Positions 43,828 through 53,224 are shown, counted from the stretch's first letter. The stretch: DNA of 64,000 bases from Algoriphagus lutimaris (GCF_017051705.1 NZ_JAFIDJ010000002.1:1069939-1133938); one strand, 5' to 3'. Program-made: numbers and translations. Notes: a model not told the origin generated them from the sequence alone.

Positions 43828-46344
43828 TTATTTAGGATCTAAGATCGCATCAATTCTAGCTGAAAGATCTTCCAAATGAAGTTTAGACATTCTATCAGAT
43901 GTTCTGGAAATAGCGGCATTGATCTGTCTTTGTAGTGTTTTTAATTCCCCTCTTGCCATCGGACGAATATCAGATTGAGAGGCATTGATTTGAGGCCCCA
44001 CGTATCTTCTGAATGCAGCAGAAACGGAAGGCTCATCTTGTGTAAGTAAAACTTCCAATCGCTCGATATGGGCTCTTTGAAGTGCTCTTCTGTGAACGTC
44101 AATGGTTTTACCAGAAGCTAGTTCAGTCCAGATGCCTTTTCTCAAGTCTTCAAAAAGTTCAACCATGGAATAGGCTTTAGCTCCATTCAATGCTTCATTT
44201 TCAATGACTCTACCAAGCCTTCCCCATTCCAATACACCATTTAAAGCATTCACTTGAACACCTCTGATTCTCTCTAATGCTCCAAAGTCATCTATTCTTG
44301 CAAAGATTTGATCATCCATCAACCAAGTTGGGGTTGCAAATAACTCTTTGTTAAGAAAAGCAACTGCTGATTTTTGAATCTCTTTTGGGGTATGTGTATA
44401 CACTGCCTCGCCTTGTCCTGAAGATTTATACACCTCAGCCACTCCACCAACATTGGTTCTAACATGCCCCATATATCTGTTAAACTGGGTGACAACTTGC
44501 CCATACATTTCTTCCAAGTCATCATAGTTTTTGAAAGGTTTGTCAGGTTCAGCAGTCCAAGAATCCAAATTTGGAACGATTCGCTTCAAGTTAGCAATTC
44601 CATACTCTGAGGCTTTCATGGAGTTATCCCCTAAATCTTCAGATTGAGCAGTTGGGTCATAACTGTTTCCTTGACGCCCGTATCTATAAATAGGATCACC
44701 ATTTTTAGATGTAATCCACTGATCCAATGTCAGCTGTTCTTCTTCTGGTGTTTTAGCTTCTAAGATAGGTCTGTAGCCCCAAGCAATTGCATATTTGTCG
44801 TAAGGCCCTACATTAGGCATCAAACTAACTCCCTCATCACCAGGCTGTGCAATGTAATTGAATCGAGCATAATCCATAATGGAAGGTGCCGTCCCCATTG
44901 CTTTGGTGAATTCAGCATCTCTCAATTTCTCAACCGGATAAGCGTGAGAAGAGGCAAAGTTGTGAGGAAGGCCCAACGTATGCCCAACTTCATGGGAGGA
45001 TACAAAACGAATCAATCTACCCATTACTTCATCATCAAATTTGACGTTCCTTGCATCTGGGTTGATGGCTGCAGTCTGAATAAAGAACCAATTTCTTAGA
45101 AGGTTCATTACGTTATGGTACCAACCAATATCTGATTCCAAAATTTCACCTGTTCTTGGGTCAGAAACGTGAGGGCCATAGGCATTCTGAATATCAGAAG
45201 CGAAATATCTAATCACTGAATAACGAGCATCTTCTGGACTCCAATCCGGATCCTCTTCTTTGCTAGGAGCTCTTTTGGCAGTGATGGCGTTTTTGAAACC
45301 AGCCTCTTCGAATGCCGCTTGCCAATCTTCCACACCAGCAATCAGGTAAGGTACCCACTTCTCAGGAGTAGCAGGGTCGATGTAATAAACAATCTGCTTT
45401 TTTGGTTCTACAAGTTCTCCTCTTTTAAATTTCTCAACATCTTCTTCTTTTACTTCCAATCTCCAGCGATCAAGGAAGGTTCTATTGGCAGCTTTTTGGG
45501 CATCGGAACCATAATCCACAATAGATCTGCTAAACCAACCTACTCTTCTGTCTGCTAATCGTTGCATCATAGGTTTCTCAGGAAGTAAGATCATAGAGGA
45601 GTTCATTTCCAAGGTGATTAGCCCAGTGGAACTGTTGGAAGGTGGCTCAGAAGCATTATAGGTTAAGATATATCTTGCTTCAATATTGATTGGATATGTA
45701 TGAATATGCTGTATGAAGGATCGCTCACTGTCCAGGCGAGTTACTTTAAAACCAGTTCTTCTGTTTCTAGGTAAACCTAAAGCTTGAACATCTTTGCTGA
45801 ATAAGTCAGTCGCTTCAATCACCACTCCTGTAGAATCAGTAGATCTTGATTTGACATCGAATTTTTGAAGAATTGGTTCAAAGTTGGAGTTTTTAACTGC
45901 CATCGAAATAGGCAGTGAATCTGCAGCAAAATTGTTGACAGAAACCACTCTCAATAATACGTTGTCATTGTCTTTTTCCCATCTTAGCATCAGTGTGTTG
46001 GTGCGTTCCCCTCCATACCCAATACCATCTGCTGTTTTGGCAATGGTAGTTACCATCAGCATATCTTTCCCGAACATGGATTCAGGAATTTCATAAAAAT
46101 ACTTTTCATCAATTTGGTGAACTTTAAAAAGGCCATCTTTTGATTTTGCCTCTTTGGTGATTACCTCTGAGTAAGGTTTTGGGCCTGACTTAGAGCCATT
46201 AGGTTTTGCAGGGGTAGAGGTGACTGCAGGAGCATTTTTGGAGTCTTTCTTTTTTTTCTTTTGACCAAAAGAGTCCTCAGCATGTAAAAAGACACACATG
46301 ACACATAGCATCAGAGTAAATCTCTTTAATAATTTGGGTTGCAT
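43828..46344 (-). CDS. Zinc-dependent metalloprotease (DUF5117/DUF5118 type), exported
   Basis: The 838-residue exported protein has a signal region (about 1-28, FLHAEDSFGQ) and a Lys- and Pro-rich linker. A DUF5118/DUF5117-like N-terminal half leads to a metzincin-type site HEVGHTLGLPH (His451, Glu452, His455, His461), which fits HExxHxxGxxH. A long C-terminal part (DUF4953-like) follows. Such proteins are widespread in Bacteroidota, and their substrates are unknown. Terminator-like sequence between it and the Fur gene is weak. Confidence 0.92.
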   Translation of the reverse strand: MQPKLLKRFTLMLCVMCVFLHAEDSFGQKKKKKDSKNAPAVTSTPAKPNGSKSGPKPYSEVITKEAKSKDGLFKVHQIDEKYFYEIPESMFGKDMLMVTTIAKTADGIGYGGERTNTLMLRWEKDNDNVLLRVVSVNNFAADSLPISMAVKNSNFEPILQKFDVKSRSTDSTGVVIEATDLFSKDVQALGLPRNRRTGFKVTRLDSERSFIQHIHTYPINIEARYILTYNASEPPSNSSTGLITLEMNSSMILLPEKPMMQRLADRRVGWFSRSIVDYGSDAQKAANRTFLDRWRLEVKEEDVEKFKRGELVEPKKQIVYYIDPATPEKWVPYLIAGVEDWQAAFEEAGFKNAITAKRAPSKEEDPDWSPEDARYSVIRYFASDIQNAYGPHVSDPRTGEILESDIGWYHNVMNLLRNWFFIQTAAINPDARNVKFDDEVMGRLIRFVSSHEVGHTLGLPHNFASSHAYPVEKLRDAEFTKAMGTAPSIMDYARFNYIAQPGDEGVSLMPNVGPYDKYAIAWGYRPILEAKTPEEEQLTLDQWITSKNGDPIYRYGRQGNSYDPTAQSEDLGDNSMKASEYGIANLKRIVPNLDSWTAEPDKPFKNYDDLEEMYGQVVTQFNRYMGHVRTNVGGVAEVYKSSGQGEAVYTHTPKEIQKSAVAFLNKELFATPTWLMDDQIFARIDDFGALERIRGVQVNALNGVLEWGRLGRVIENEALNGAKAYSMVELFEDLRKGIWTELASGKTIDVHRRALQRAHIERLEVLLTQDEPSVSAAFRRYVGPQINASQSDIRPMARGELKTLQRQINAAISRTSDRMSKLHLEDLSARIDAILDPK

Positions 46345-46463
46345 AATTTTTTGTTAGTTTAAGCTTTCAATTGCTGTCAAAATAACCTTGATTTTCCTGT
46401 AAGGTTATTTTCCAAAACTAATTATTTGATAAGCGGTTTAATCCATGAGCTAAAGGGAAAACA

Positions 46464-47579
46464 TTGAGTAATACAAATTCAGTTGTTATAATAGGGGGAG
46501 GCTTGGCAGGCTTAGTTTCAGCCTATTTGCTAGCCAAAAATGGACAAAGAGTACTTTTGATCGAGAAAAAGGAGTATCCCCTACATCGGGTTTGTGGTGA
46601 ATATGTGTCCAATGAAGCACGGGATTTTTTGGAACGTGAAGGACTATTTCCCAAAGAATTGACCTTCCCACAAATACATAATTTTTTATTTTCTGACGTA
46701 TTGGGAAATTCAACAATCATTCCCTTGGATCTAGGCGGTTTTGGGATCAGTCGATTCGTATTTGATCATTTTTTATATCAACAAGCATTAAATGCTGGAG
46801 TAGAAATGAAGCTCAAGACACAAGTGTTTGAAGTGGAGTTTATGGAGAATGAAAATCAGTTTTGTTATACCTTATCGGATGGTTCCAAGAGCTATTCCAA
46901 CTATGTAATTGGAGCTTTTGGGAAGCGATCAAAACTAGATAAAGCTTTAAAAAGACCTTTTATAGAGAGAAGAAGTCCATTTATTGGAGTCAAATATCAT
47001 GTGAAAACAGATTTTCTAAGAGACACGGTGGCTTTGCATAATTTTGAAGGGGGCTATTGTGGAATAAATGCCATTGAGGACGAAAAATTTAATATCTGCT
47101 ATTTGGGAAGTAAAGAGCAGTTGAGAAAATTTGGCTCTATAGAAGAGATGGAGACTGAGAGATTGTGGAAAAATCCCATTTTAAAGGACTTATTTAAAAA
47201 TAGTGACTTCTTGTTTGATAAACCTGAAGTCATCAATGAAATTAATTTTGAGCCAAAAAAACCAGTTGAAAATCATATCCTGATGGCAGGAGATGCTGCA
47301 GGCTTGATTACACCTCTTTGTGGGAATGGTATGGCGATGGCAATTCAATCTGGCAAATTAGCTGCGGAATCGATTATAAAAGGAGGTCCAAGGAACTTGG
47401 TTGAAAGGCATTACGAACAACAATGGAAGGATCTATTTCAAAAAAGACTATGGTTTGGAAGACAAATTCAAACCCTTTTTGGAGCCAAGAATAGTTCAGT
47501 TTTTGCTGGAAAATTGATTGGGAATTTTCCGGTGATCGCAAATTTCATTGTAAGGAATACTCATGGGAGACCATTTTAA
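46464..47579 (+). CDS. FAD-dependent oxidoreductase of the type III PKS cluster
   Basis: The 371-residue flavoprotein starts with a Rossmann motif VVIIGGGLAGLVSAYLLAKN and the geranylgeranyl-reductase/monooxygenase-like LHRVCGEYVSNEARDFLERE. A second FAD site, MAGDAAGLITPLCGNGMAMA, lies near residue 275. It may hydroxylate or dehydrogenate the polyketide product or its prenyl chain. The start is TTG; no in-frame ATG is close. Its stop overlaps that of the convergent UbiA gene by 4 nt (TTAA). The role is inferred from the neighbours. Confidence 0.82.
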   Translation: MSNTNSVVIIGGGLAGLVSAYLLAKNGQRVLLIEKKEYPLHRVCGEYVSNEARDFLEREGLFPKELTFPQIHNFLFSDVLGNSTIIPLDLGGFGISRFVFDHFLYQQALNAGVEMKLKTQVFEVEFMENENQFCYTLSDGSKSYSNYVIGAFGKRSKLDKALKRPFIERRSPFIGVKYHVKTDFLRDTVALHNFEGGYCGINAIEDEKFNICYLGSKEQLRKFGSIEEMETERLWKNPILKDLFKNSDFLFDKPEVINEINFEPKKPVENHILMAGDAAGLITPLCGNGMAMAIQSGKLAAESIIKGGPRNLVERHYEQQWKDLFQKRLWFGRQIQTLFGAKNSSVFAGKLIGNFPVIANFIVRNTHGRPF

Positions 47580-48472
47580 TAGCCAAAGACCTGTAAAATC
47601 TGGGTGTTTTCGAAAAAGTAATAGATAAAGAAAGCATTTAGGAATAAAGCAGAGATAGTATTCATTCCCATGGCCCAGCTATAGTTTGCGTATTTTTCAG
47701 GATTGGTTCTTACGAAGCTAAACCAAAGTAAAAAATACAAGATAATGGGAGCCATTGCGCCTAGATATACCCAGATTATTTCCTGTTGATTTTTACTTAT
47801 GAAATACCCTATGAAAGCGATACCAGTTAAGATAAACCAGAGGTTTGAAAAGAAAAATGTTCCTTTAATTCCAAGTTTTAGGCTAAGAGTCAAATCTCCT
47901 CTTTTGGAATCTTCTCGATGTTGATAAACTTGGGTCAGCGGGTAAGATCCCCAAAGCATCATACTGGTCAACATGCCTGGAATGATCACATGGGGCTTTA
48001 AGAGAGAGGTCCACGTTAAATCGCTCAAGCCTACATAAGCCATGGCAAAGGTGAAGTAGCCCTGAAAAAAACCAGCGATAAACCAGCTTGCCCAAGGGTA
48101 TTTTTTAATTCTTATTCCGGGATGGCTATAGGCCATGCTTACCAAGCCATAAAGGAGAACCATGGAGGCAAATTGCCAATTGATCTGGAGTCCAATAAAT
48201 ATAGCTAAGGCAAAAAAGAGCAAGGATAACCAAAATAAGTCCGGGGTGACTTTGGGGGGAGTTTTTAATCCTCCAATGCTTTCTTCATCCTGATCATAGA
48301 AGCTGTTGTAAGCATTACTGGAAGGGTACAAGAATAAATGCAAGGATAGAAAAACCCATAGTATTCTCAATTCTTGAAGGTTAGGTGTGATTGCTAGCGC
48401 AAAAAAGAATACGGGCATCAGGAATAATGAAAAATGAATTCTTAAATGCTTTAAACTGGAAACAGTGATCAT
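47576..48472 (-). CDS. UbiA-family prenyltransferase
   Basis: The 298-residue polytopic membrane enzyme has about eight TM helices. The first aspartate-rich motif is NSFYDQDEES (canonical NDxxDxxxD, with Ser for the first Asp), and the second is HREDSKRGDLTLSLKLG. It would transfer an isoprenoid diphosphate to an aromatic acceptor. The divergent partner is the type III PKS, sharing a 91-bp promoter region, so the acceptor is probably its aromatic product. The acceptor and prenyl length are not known. Confidence 0.85.
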   Translation of the reverse strand: MITVSSLKHLRIHFSLFLMPVFFFALAITPNLQELRILWVFLSLHLFLYPSSNAYNSFYDQDEESIGGLKTPPKVTPDLFWLSLLFFALAIFIGLQINWQFASMVLLYGLVSMAYSHPGIRIKKYPWASWFIAGFFQGYFTFAMAYVGLSDLTWTSLLKPHVIIPGMLTSMMLWGSYPLTQVYQHREDSKRGDLTLSLKLGIKGTFFFSNLWFILTGIAFIGYFISKNQQEIIWVYLGAMAPIILYFLLWFSFVRTNPEKYANYSWAMGMNTISALFLNAFFIYYFFENTQILQVFGY

Positions 48473-48563
48473 ATTGTAGTTCTGATTGCGCTAATAACTT
48501 TATTAAGTAGAGAAGGTTGTATTGCTACGATTCAATTTAGAAAATATCCCTTAACTTAAGAAT

Positions 48564-49640
48564 ATGAATTCCAGCATCGTCAGTATTGGCTTAGCCAACC
48601 CAGGGTATCCAATCAAACAGGCTTCTATAGCAGGTTTTATGAAATTTGCCCATCAACTCGATGAAGTGGAGGCCAGAAAGCTAAGGTTTTTATATAAAAA
48701 ATCGGGTATTGAAACCAGGCATAGTGTACTGATGGATTTTGAAAAAGAAGACCCTAGCGAGTTTACGTTTTTTCCAAATAATCAAGAATTATCTCCATTC
48801 CCTAGAACCAAATCTAGGATGGGGGTTTTTAATAAAACGGCACCAGAGCTAGCTTTAGAAGCTTCCAAGAAATGTCTGGATAGAGTTGCCGTACACGCAA
48901 AAGAGGTGACACACCTTATTTTGGTTTCCTGTACGGGGATGGTAGCACCTGGTGTGGAACTTGAATTAATGAATCTTTTGGGGCTAGATGATTCCGTGGA
49001 GCGTTATTGCTTGCACTTTATGGGATGTTATGCGGCTTTTACCGGGATTAAACTTTCTGATAAAATCCTGAAAGCAGAACCAGATGCAAATGTATTATTG
49101 GTGTCTGTGGAGTTATGCACCCTACATTTTCAGAAAGAGTATGTTGAAGATAATATTCTAGCTAATTCTCTTTTTGGAGATGGAGCAGCAGCTGCCTTAT
49201 TAAAAAAATCAGATCACGGCTTGAAAATAAAATCCTACCTAAGTCAGGTAATTCGGGAAGGAGAAAAGGACATGGCTTGGGGCATAGGAGATTTTGGTTT
49301 TGAAATGAGATTGACAAAATATATCCCTTCCTTATTGGATTTGGGAATACACCAGTTAATAGATTTGTTTGAAAGAAAATTTCAGGTTTCCAAAATAAAA
49401 CATTTTGCCATACATCCTGGAGGGAAACAAATTCTAAACAAAGTTCAAGAAGCCTTTGGGTTACCTAAATCTGTAAACTTCCATTCATTGGAAGTCCTGC
49501 GAAATTTTGGAAACATGTCTTCAGCAACTATACTTTTTGTGCTGGAACGGATGCTTCATGATGAGGCAGTATCCGGGGATATTCTATCACTTGGGTTTGG
49601 GCCGGGCTTGACTTTGGAAACGCTTCATTTAGAAAAGTAA
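48564..49640 (+). CDS. Type III polyketide synthase (chalcone/stilbene synthase family)
   Basis: The 358-residue thiolase-fold enzyme extends an acyl-CoA starter with malonyl-CoA and cyclises the product. The catalytic triad is complete: Cys155 in HFMGCYAAFTG, His284 in FAIHPGGKQIL and Asn317 in NFGNMSSATILF. The C-terminal loop LSLGFGPGLTLETL is the family signature GFGPG. Starter and product cannot be told; fatty-acyl starters giving alkyl-resorcinols or pyrones are common in bacteria. Its stop codon overlaps the ATG of the methyltransferase (TAATG), so translation is coupled. Confidence 0.93.
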   Translation: MNSSIVSIGLANPGYPIKQASIAGFMKFAHQLDEVEARKLRFLYKKSGIETRHSVLMDFEKEDPSEFTFFPNNQELSPFPRTKSRMGVFNKTAPELALEASKKCLDRVAVHAKEVTHLILVSCTGMVAPGVELELMNLLGLDDSVERYCLHFMGCYAAFTGIKLSDKILKAEPDANVLLVSVELCTLHFQKEYVEDNILANSLFGDGAAAALLKKSDHGLKIKSYLSQVIREGEKDMAWGIGDFGFEMRLTKYIPSLLDLGIHQLIDLFERKFQVSKIKHFAIHPGGKQILNKVQEAFGLPKSVNFHSLEVLRNFGNMSSATILFVLERMLHDEAVSGDILSLGFGPGLTLETLHLEK

Positions 49641-50344
49641 TGGGCAAATTTTCTCAAAGGAGCTACGAAAAAGAATTGATGGATAATCTGGAATGTGGAG
49701 GAGAGGAACTCAGCCATACCTTGAATGAATTGAAAATCATCAATAAGTGGCTAGGAGGAAATTATGTAACCACTTCCGGAATTGCTAAACTGGTCAAACT
49801 GAAACCACAAGAAACTTATGAGGTAGCGGATATTGGTTGCGGTGGTGGGGATATGATCAAAGTGATGTATGATTGGTCCAGATCCCAAAAAAATAGGTTC
49901 AAATTTATAGGAATTGACGCCAATCGGAACATTATTGACCTTGCACTGGTTAGGTTATCAAATGAATCCGAAATTACTTTTGAAGTTCAAAATGTATTTG
50001 AACCAGGGTTTTCAGATTGCAAAGTAGATATTACTACTTGTACGCTCTTTACACATCATTTTACAGATCAAGAACTTATTGATCTTCTCAAATCACTTCG
50101 GGAAAAATCCCTTGTGGGAATTGTCATCAATGATTTGCACCGGCATTGGTTTGCTTATTACAGTATCAAAGTACTGACTAGGTTATTTAGCAAATCCAAA
50201 ATGGTACAAAATGACGCTCCTTTGTCGGTATTAAGAAGCTTTTCTAAACGAGATTGGGAAAGGATATTAAATTCAGCTCAATTGCCGAATTTTGAAATCA
50301 GCTGGCATTGGGCTTTTCGATGGCAAGTTTTAATTTTATTATAA
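49640..50344 (+). CDS. SAM-dependent methyltransferase of the type III PKS cluster
   Basis: The 234-residue class I methyltransferase has motif I VADIGCGGGDMIKVMYD, motif II FIGIDANRNIID and a motif IV region VDITTCTLFTHHFTD. The ATG is embedded in the PKS stop (TAATG). Methylation of the polyketide, at oxygen or carbon, is the simplest role; similar enzymes finish resorcinol and quinone-type products. Confidence 0.88.
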   Translation: MGKFSQRSYEKELMDNLECGGEELSHTLNELKIINKWLGGNYVTTSGIAKLVKLKPQETYEVADIGCGGGDMIKVMYDWSRSQKNRFKFIGIDANRNIIDLALVRLSNESEITFEVQNVFEPGFSDCKVDITTCTLFTHHFTDQELIDLLKSLREKSLVGIVINDLHRHWFAYYSIKVLTRLFSKSKMVQNDAPLSVLRSFSKRDWERILNSAQLPNFEISWHWAFRWQVLILL

Positions 50345-50369
50345 TCATCAACCAACAAATTTATTTATC

Positions 50370-51221
50370 ATGTTTGAATTGTCTCAAGAAACTACAGATG
50401 CACTTTATGCAGAGGGTATTAGTTTTGGTATAGAGATCGCTCTTCGGATTATTAGCGCATTAATTTTTTACTTCGTTGCCAAGTTTATTGTCAAGAAAAT
50501 CTTATCGGGATTAAAGCGCTTTTTAGATAAAAGAGATGACGCTCCTTCCCTGAACGAATTTCTTTATGGCTTCTCCAAGATTCTACTATATGCAGTGGTT
50601 TTTGTGGGTGTCCTAATGATTTTAGGTGTCCCGGGAAGTTCATTTTTAGCAATATTTGGTGCCGCTGGTCTTGCTATAGGTTTAGCGCTTCAAGGTTCCT
50701 TATCCAATTTCGCAGGGGGCTTATTGATATTGGCATTTAAACCATTTAAGGTAGGGCATGTGGTAGTCGCTCAGGGCCATACTGGAACCGTTGCAAAAAT
50801 CCAGATCCTGTATACCCATTTGATGACTTTTGATAATCAAGAAGTGATTATCCCCAATGGTAATCTGGCAAATTCTGATATTGTCAATATGAGTACGCAA
50901 GAGACAAGAAGAGCTGAGTTAAAGGTGGGAGTTGCCTATGGTACGAATATTAAGCAAGCAAAAGAGATTATCTTAAACATTTTTGAGAATGACCCTAGAG
51001 CATTGAAAGATCCGGCACCTTTTGTTGCATTGAATAATTTTGGGGATAGCTCTTTGGACATTGTGGTCCGAGTTTGGGCAAAATCAGCTGACATGTGGCC
51101 AATGTATTTTGCGGGTATGGAAGCGATTAATTCGGAATTCGAAAAGCATGGAATTGAAATACCATTCCCTCAACGAGTGGTTCACCAAATCAAAGAAAAG
51201 GCGGCAGAAGAAGAATCATAA
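50370..51221 (+). CDS. MscS-family mechanosensitive channel
   Basis: The 283-residue inner-membrane channel has three TM helices, the TM3 pore lining (FLAIFGAAGLAIGLALQGSLSN FAGG region), and the cytoplasmic beta domain VGHVVVAQGHTGTVAKIQI followed by IPNGNLANSDIVN. It opens on osmotic downshock and releases solutes. The gene lies 26 bp after the methyltransferase but is a housekeeping gene, so its link to the cluster is chance. A terminator follows. Confidence 0.93.
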   Translation: MFELSQETTDALYAEGISFGIEIALRIISALIFYFVAKFIVKKILSGLKRFLDKRDDAPSLNEFLYGFSKILLYAVVFVGVLMILGVPGSSFLAIFGAAGLAIGLALQGSLSNFAGGLLILAFKPFKVGHVVVAQGHTGTVAKIQILYTHLMTFDNQEVIIPNGNLANSDIVNMSTQETRRAELKVGVAYGTNIKQAKEIILNIFENDPRALKDPAPFVALNNFGDSSLDIVVRVWAKSADMWPMYFAGMEAINSEFEKHGIEIPFPQRVVHQIKEKAAEEES

Positions 51222-51240
51222 ATCGCAATTAATTTTAAAG

Positions 51241-51274
51241 AAGGCGATCAAAAATTTATTGATCGCCTTTTTTT
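51241..51274. terminator. Rho-independent terminator
   Basis: An 11-bp stem AAGGCGATCAA/TTGATCGCCTT with a 7-nt loop is followed by a T run; it closes the MscS transcript and faces the nitroreductase stop. Confidence 0.85.
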
Positions 51275-51950
51275 AAAACCTTACCATAATATCATCAAGA
51301 GATTTTCGATGAATATCAGGTACATAGGTTTCTTCCTTGGGATATCCTACTGGTACTAATAAAAAGGGTTTTTCATGGGAAGGGCGACGAAGAATTTGGC
51401 TTAAAAAATTCATCGGACTGGGAGTATGGGTGACCGCTACTAATCCTGCTTGATGAATTGCCGCAATTAAAAACCCACAAGCTATTCCAACGGATTCGCT
51501 GACATAATAATGTTGGACTTTTTCTCCGTTTTCCATGCCATAAGACTGCTTGAACACCACAATTAAGTAAGGAGCCTCTTCTAAAAATGGTTTTTCCCAA
51601 TTAGTCCCTAAAGGTTTTAAATCTGTCTTCCACGTCTCACTCATTCTACCGCTGTAACTGATTTTCTCTTCTTCTTCTGCGGCTAATCTGATTTTTCTCT
51701 TGACTCCTGGATCTGAGATTACACAGAATGTCCAAGGTTGCTTATGGGCGCCTGAGGGAGCCGTGCTTGCAGTTTTGATAATATTCTCGATTACCTCCAT
51801 TGGAATTGGTCTCGGATCAAATTCTCTCACTGTTCTTCGTTGATCCATTTCAAGGAAGAATTCCTCAGATTTTGAAATCATTTCTTCCGAGGAGATTTGG
51901 GCTCTTTTGTAACGGATATGGTCATACCCATCAATTTTTTTCTTTTCCAT
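51273..51950 (-). CDS. Nitroreductase family FMN enzyme
   Basis: The 225-residue enzyme is a nitroreductase-like flavoprotein with DQRRTVREFDPRPIPMEVIE (FMN-phosphate Arg), APSGAHKQPWTFCVISDP and VGIACGFLIAAIHQAGLVAVTHT. The ATG at 51950 is chosen: the longer frame from 51998 is the translation of a terminator hairpin (51955-51988). The start codon lies 4 nt downstream of that hairpin on the minus strand. The physiological substrate is unknown. Confidence 0.88.
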   Translation of the reverse strand: MEKKKIDGYDHIRYKRAQISSEEMISKSEEFFLEMDQRRTVREFDPRPIPMEVIENIIKTASTAPSGAHKQPWTFCVISDPGVKRKIRLAAEEEEKISYSGRMSETWKTDLKPLGTNWEKPFLEEAPYLIVVFKQSYGMENGEKVQHYYVSESVGIACGFLIAAIHQAGLVAVTHTPSPMNFLSQILRRPSHEKPFLLVPVGYPKEETYVPDIHRKSLDDIMVRF

Positions 51951-51954
51951 AAAA

Positions 51955-51988
51955 CAAAAACGGCTACCTCGAAAGATAGCCGTTTTTG
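51955..51988 (-). terminator. Rho-independent terminator of the upstream lipoprotein gene
   Basis: Read on the minus strand, a 12-bp stem CAAAAACGGCTA/TAGCCGTTTTTG with a 10-nt loop is followed by T-rich sequence, just before the nitroreductase ATG. It explains why the longer nitroreductase frame is false. Confidence 0.8.
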
Positions 51989-52004
51989 AGAAAATCAAAT
52001 AAGA

Positions 52005-52832
52005 TTAATCGAAAGTGATGTCTTTGGTGCCTCCTGGATAAGTGATCGTACCAGTCTTGTCGCATTCTCCAGAACCATAATCCAAGGTCATGGATGTTCC
52101 TTTGTAGGTGAACTGGATTTGGCCACTGCTAGGGCTAAATATTCCAGATTCAAGACAGGATTGTGTAATGATAAGACTTTCGGTAACGGTAGCGGTGAAG
52201 TCATTACCTTCTAGGCTTTTTCCGCTAGCTGTTCCAGTTAATTTGGCTTCATACCCAGCGCTACCTAAGGTGATTTCTCTGATTTCATTGGTATTGATGG
52301 TTACGAACTTTCCATCAGGGAAAGTTACTTTTCCATTTTCTATTTTGACAGCGAGGGTAATCGTGCTTGTAAATATGTCCAGTTTGGTATTGGTAATGGT
52401 TCGAGTCCCTTCAATTTTATACCCATTTACCTCGTAGCCTTCGAAGGTGGTGACAATGTTTGCACCAGGTACTAAAAGGTTTCCAGAATAAGAAATAATT
52501 ATTTTTCCTTTTCTATTAACTCCGTTTGGACTTTCACAGCCTGCCCCAAAATCTATTGTGATTAACTTTTGCTCTAAATTGCTTGTCACTACTGTTGAAG
52601 CACAAAAATCTCCGGCAGCAATAGTGGATTTACGTGCTCCTAAACCAGAGTTTTCGAGCACTGCTAAGGTCAGGTTATCCAGATCTTCAAATTTTTGGTT
52701 TACCTGTGATACTTCGACAACAATGGAAGTGTCTGCTACAGCAGGGGTATCATCTTCAGAATTACAGGAAAACCCAATAAGGCCTACCAATGCTAAGAAT
52801 AAAAGTGAGTGAAACTTTGTAAAATGGTTCAT
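52005..52832 (-). CDS. Putative lipoprotein of unknown function
   Basis: The 275-residue product has a lipobox signal (MNHFTKFHSLLFLALVGL, Cys in GFSC). The mature part begins with an acidic linker (NSEDDTPAVADTS) and has paired Cys residues (GDFCASTVVTSN, DFGAGCESPNGV, TQSCLESGIFSP, YGSGECDKTG) with Gly- and Thr-rich beta strands. I do not recognise the family; a secreted beta-sandwich or barrel-plug lipoprotein is likely. It ends before a terminator. Confidence 0.75.
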   Translation of the reverse strand: MNHFTKFHSLLFLALVGLIGFSCNSEDDTPAVADTSIVVEVSQVNQKFEDLDNLTLAVLENSGLGARKSTIAAGDFCASTVVTSNLEQKLITIDFGAGCESPNGVNRKGKIIISYSGNLLVPGANIVTTFEGYEVNGYKIEGTRTITNTKLDIFTSTITLAVKIENGKVTFPDGKFVTINTNEIREITLGSAGYEAKLTGTASGKSLEGNDFTATVTESLIITQSCLESGIFSPSSGQIQFTYKGTSMTLDYGSGECDKTGTITYPGGTKDITFD

Positions 52833-52950
52833 ATAATTATGGGTTGGTATAAAAGAGTATAAAAGAATAGTAAAAATCGTGCCTACCTACTTATAAATAA
52901 AAGGTTTATTATTTCTTTATAAAAATACAGAAATACCCTCTTATATGAAA

Positions 52951-53142
52951 TTAGGAAGAAACGCCATTATTGCCATTTGAATTCTTGTTGGAATTGGATT
53001 TCTTCCGACCTCCAACACAGCCGATATTTTGAGTGAGAGAAATGTCTTCTGGTAGAATCCCCATGCCATTTTCTAAATCCCAATCTTCTGCATAAACCTC
53101 TTTAGTAGGTTTTTCTTTTGACTTTTGTTTTCCTTTTTTCAT
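52951..53142 (-). CDS. Small protein with GILPEDI and GCVGG motifs
   Basis: The 63-residue product has a Lys-rich start (MKKGKQKSKEKPTKE), an acidic block (DWDLENGMGILPEDISLTQN) and the motif IGCVGG, then a Lys/Asn/Ser-rich tail. No signal peptide or TM segment is seen. The family is not known to me; the central motif looks conserved rather than random. It is divergent from the MutS-like gene, 93 bp between the starts. Confidence 0.6.
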   Translation of the reverse strand: MKKGKQKSKEKPTKEVYAEDWDLENGMGILPEDISLTQNIGCVGGRKKSNSNKNSNGNNGVSS

Positions 53143-53224
53143 AGTAATAGGGTTTACATATTTCTACGTGAATCGTTTTCCGGTTGTTTGTTAAGAATCC
53201 TTTTTCAGGCAGGGTTGGTTGTAC

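Noticed and set aside
51951-51998. N-terminal extension of the nitroreductase.
   Set aside because: The extension is the translation of a terminator hairpin; the family starts at the ATG at 51950.
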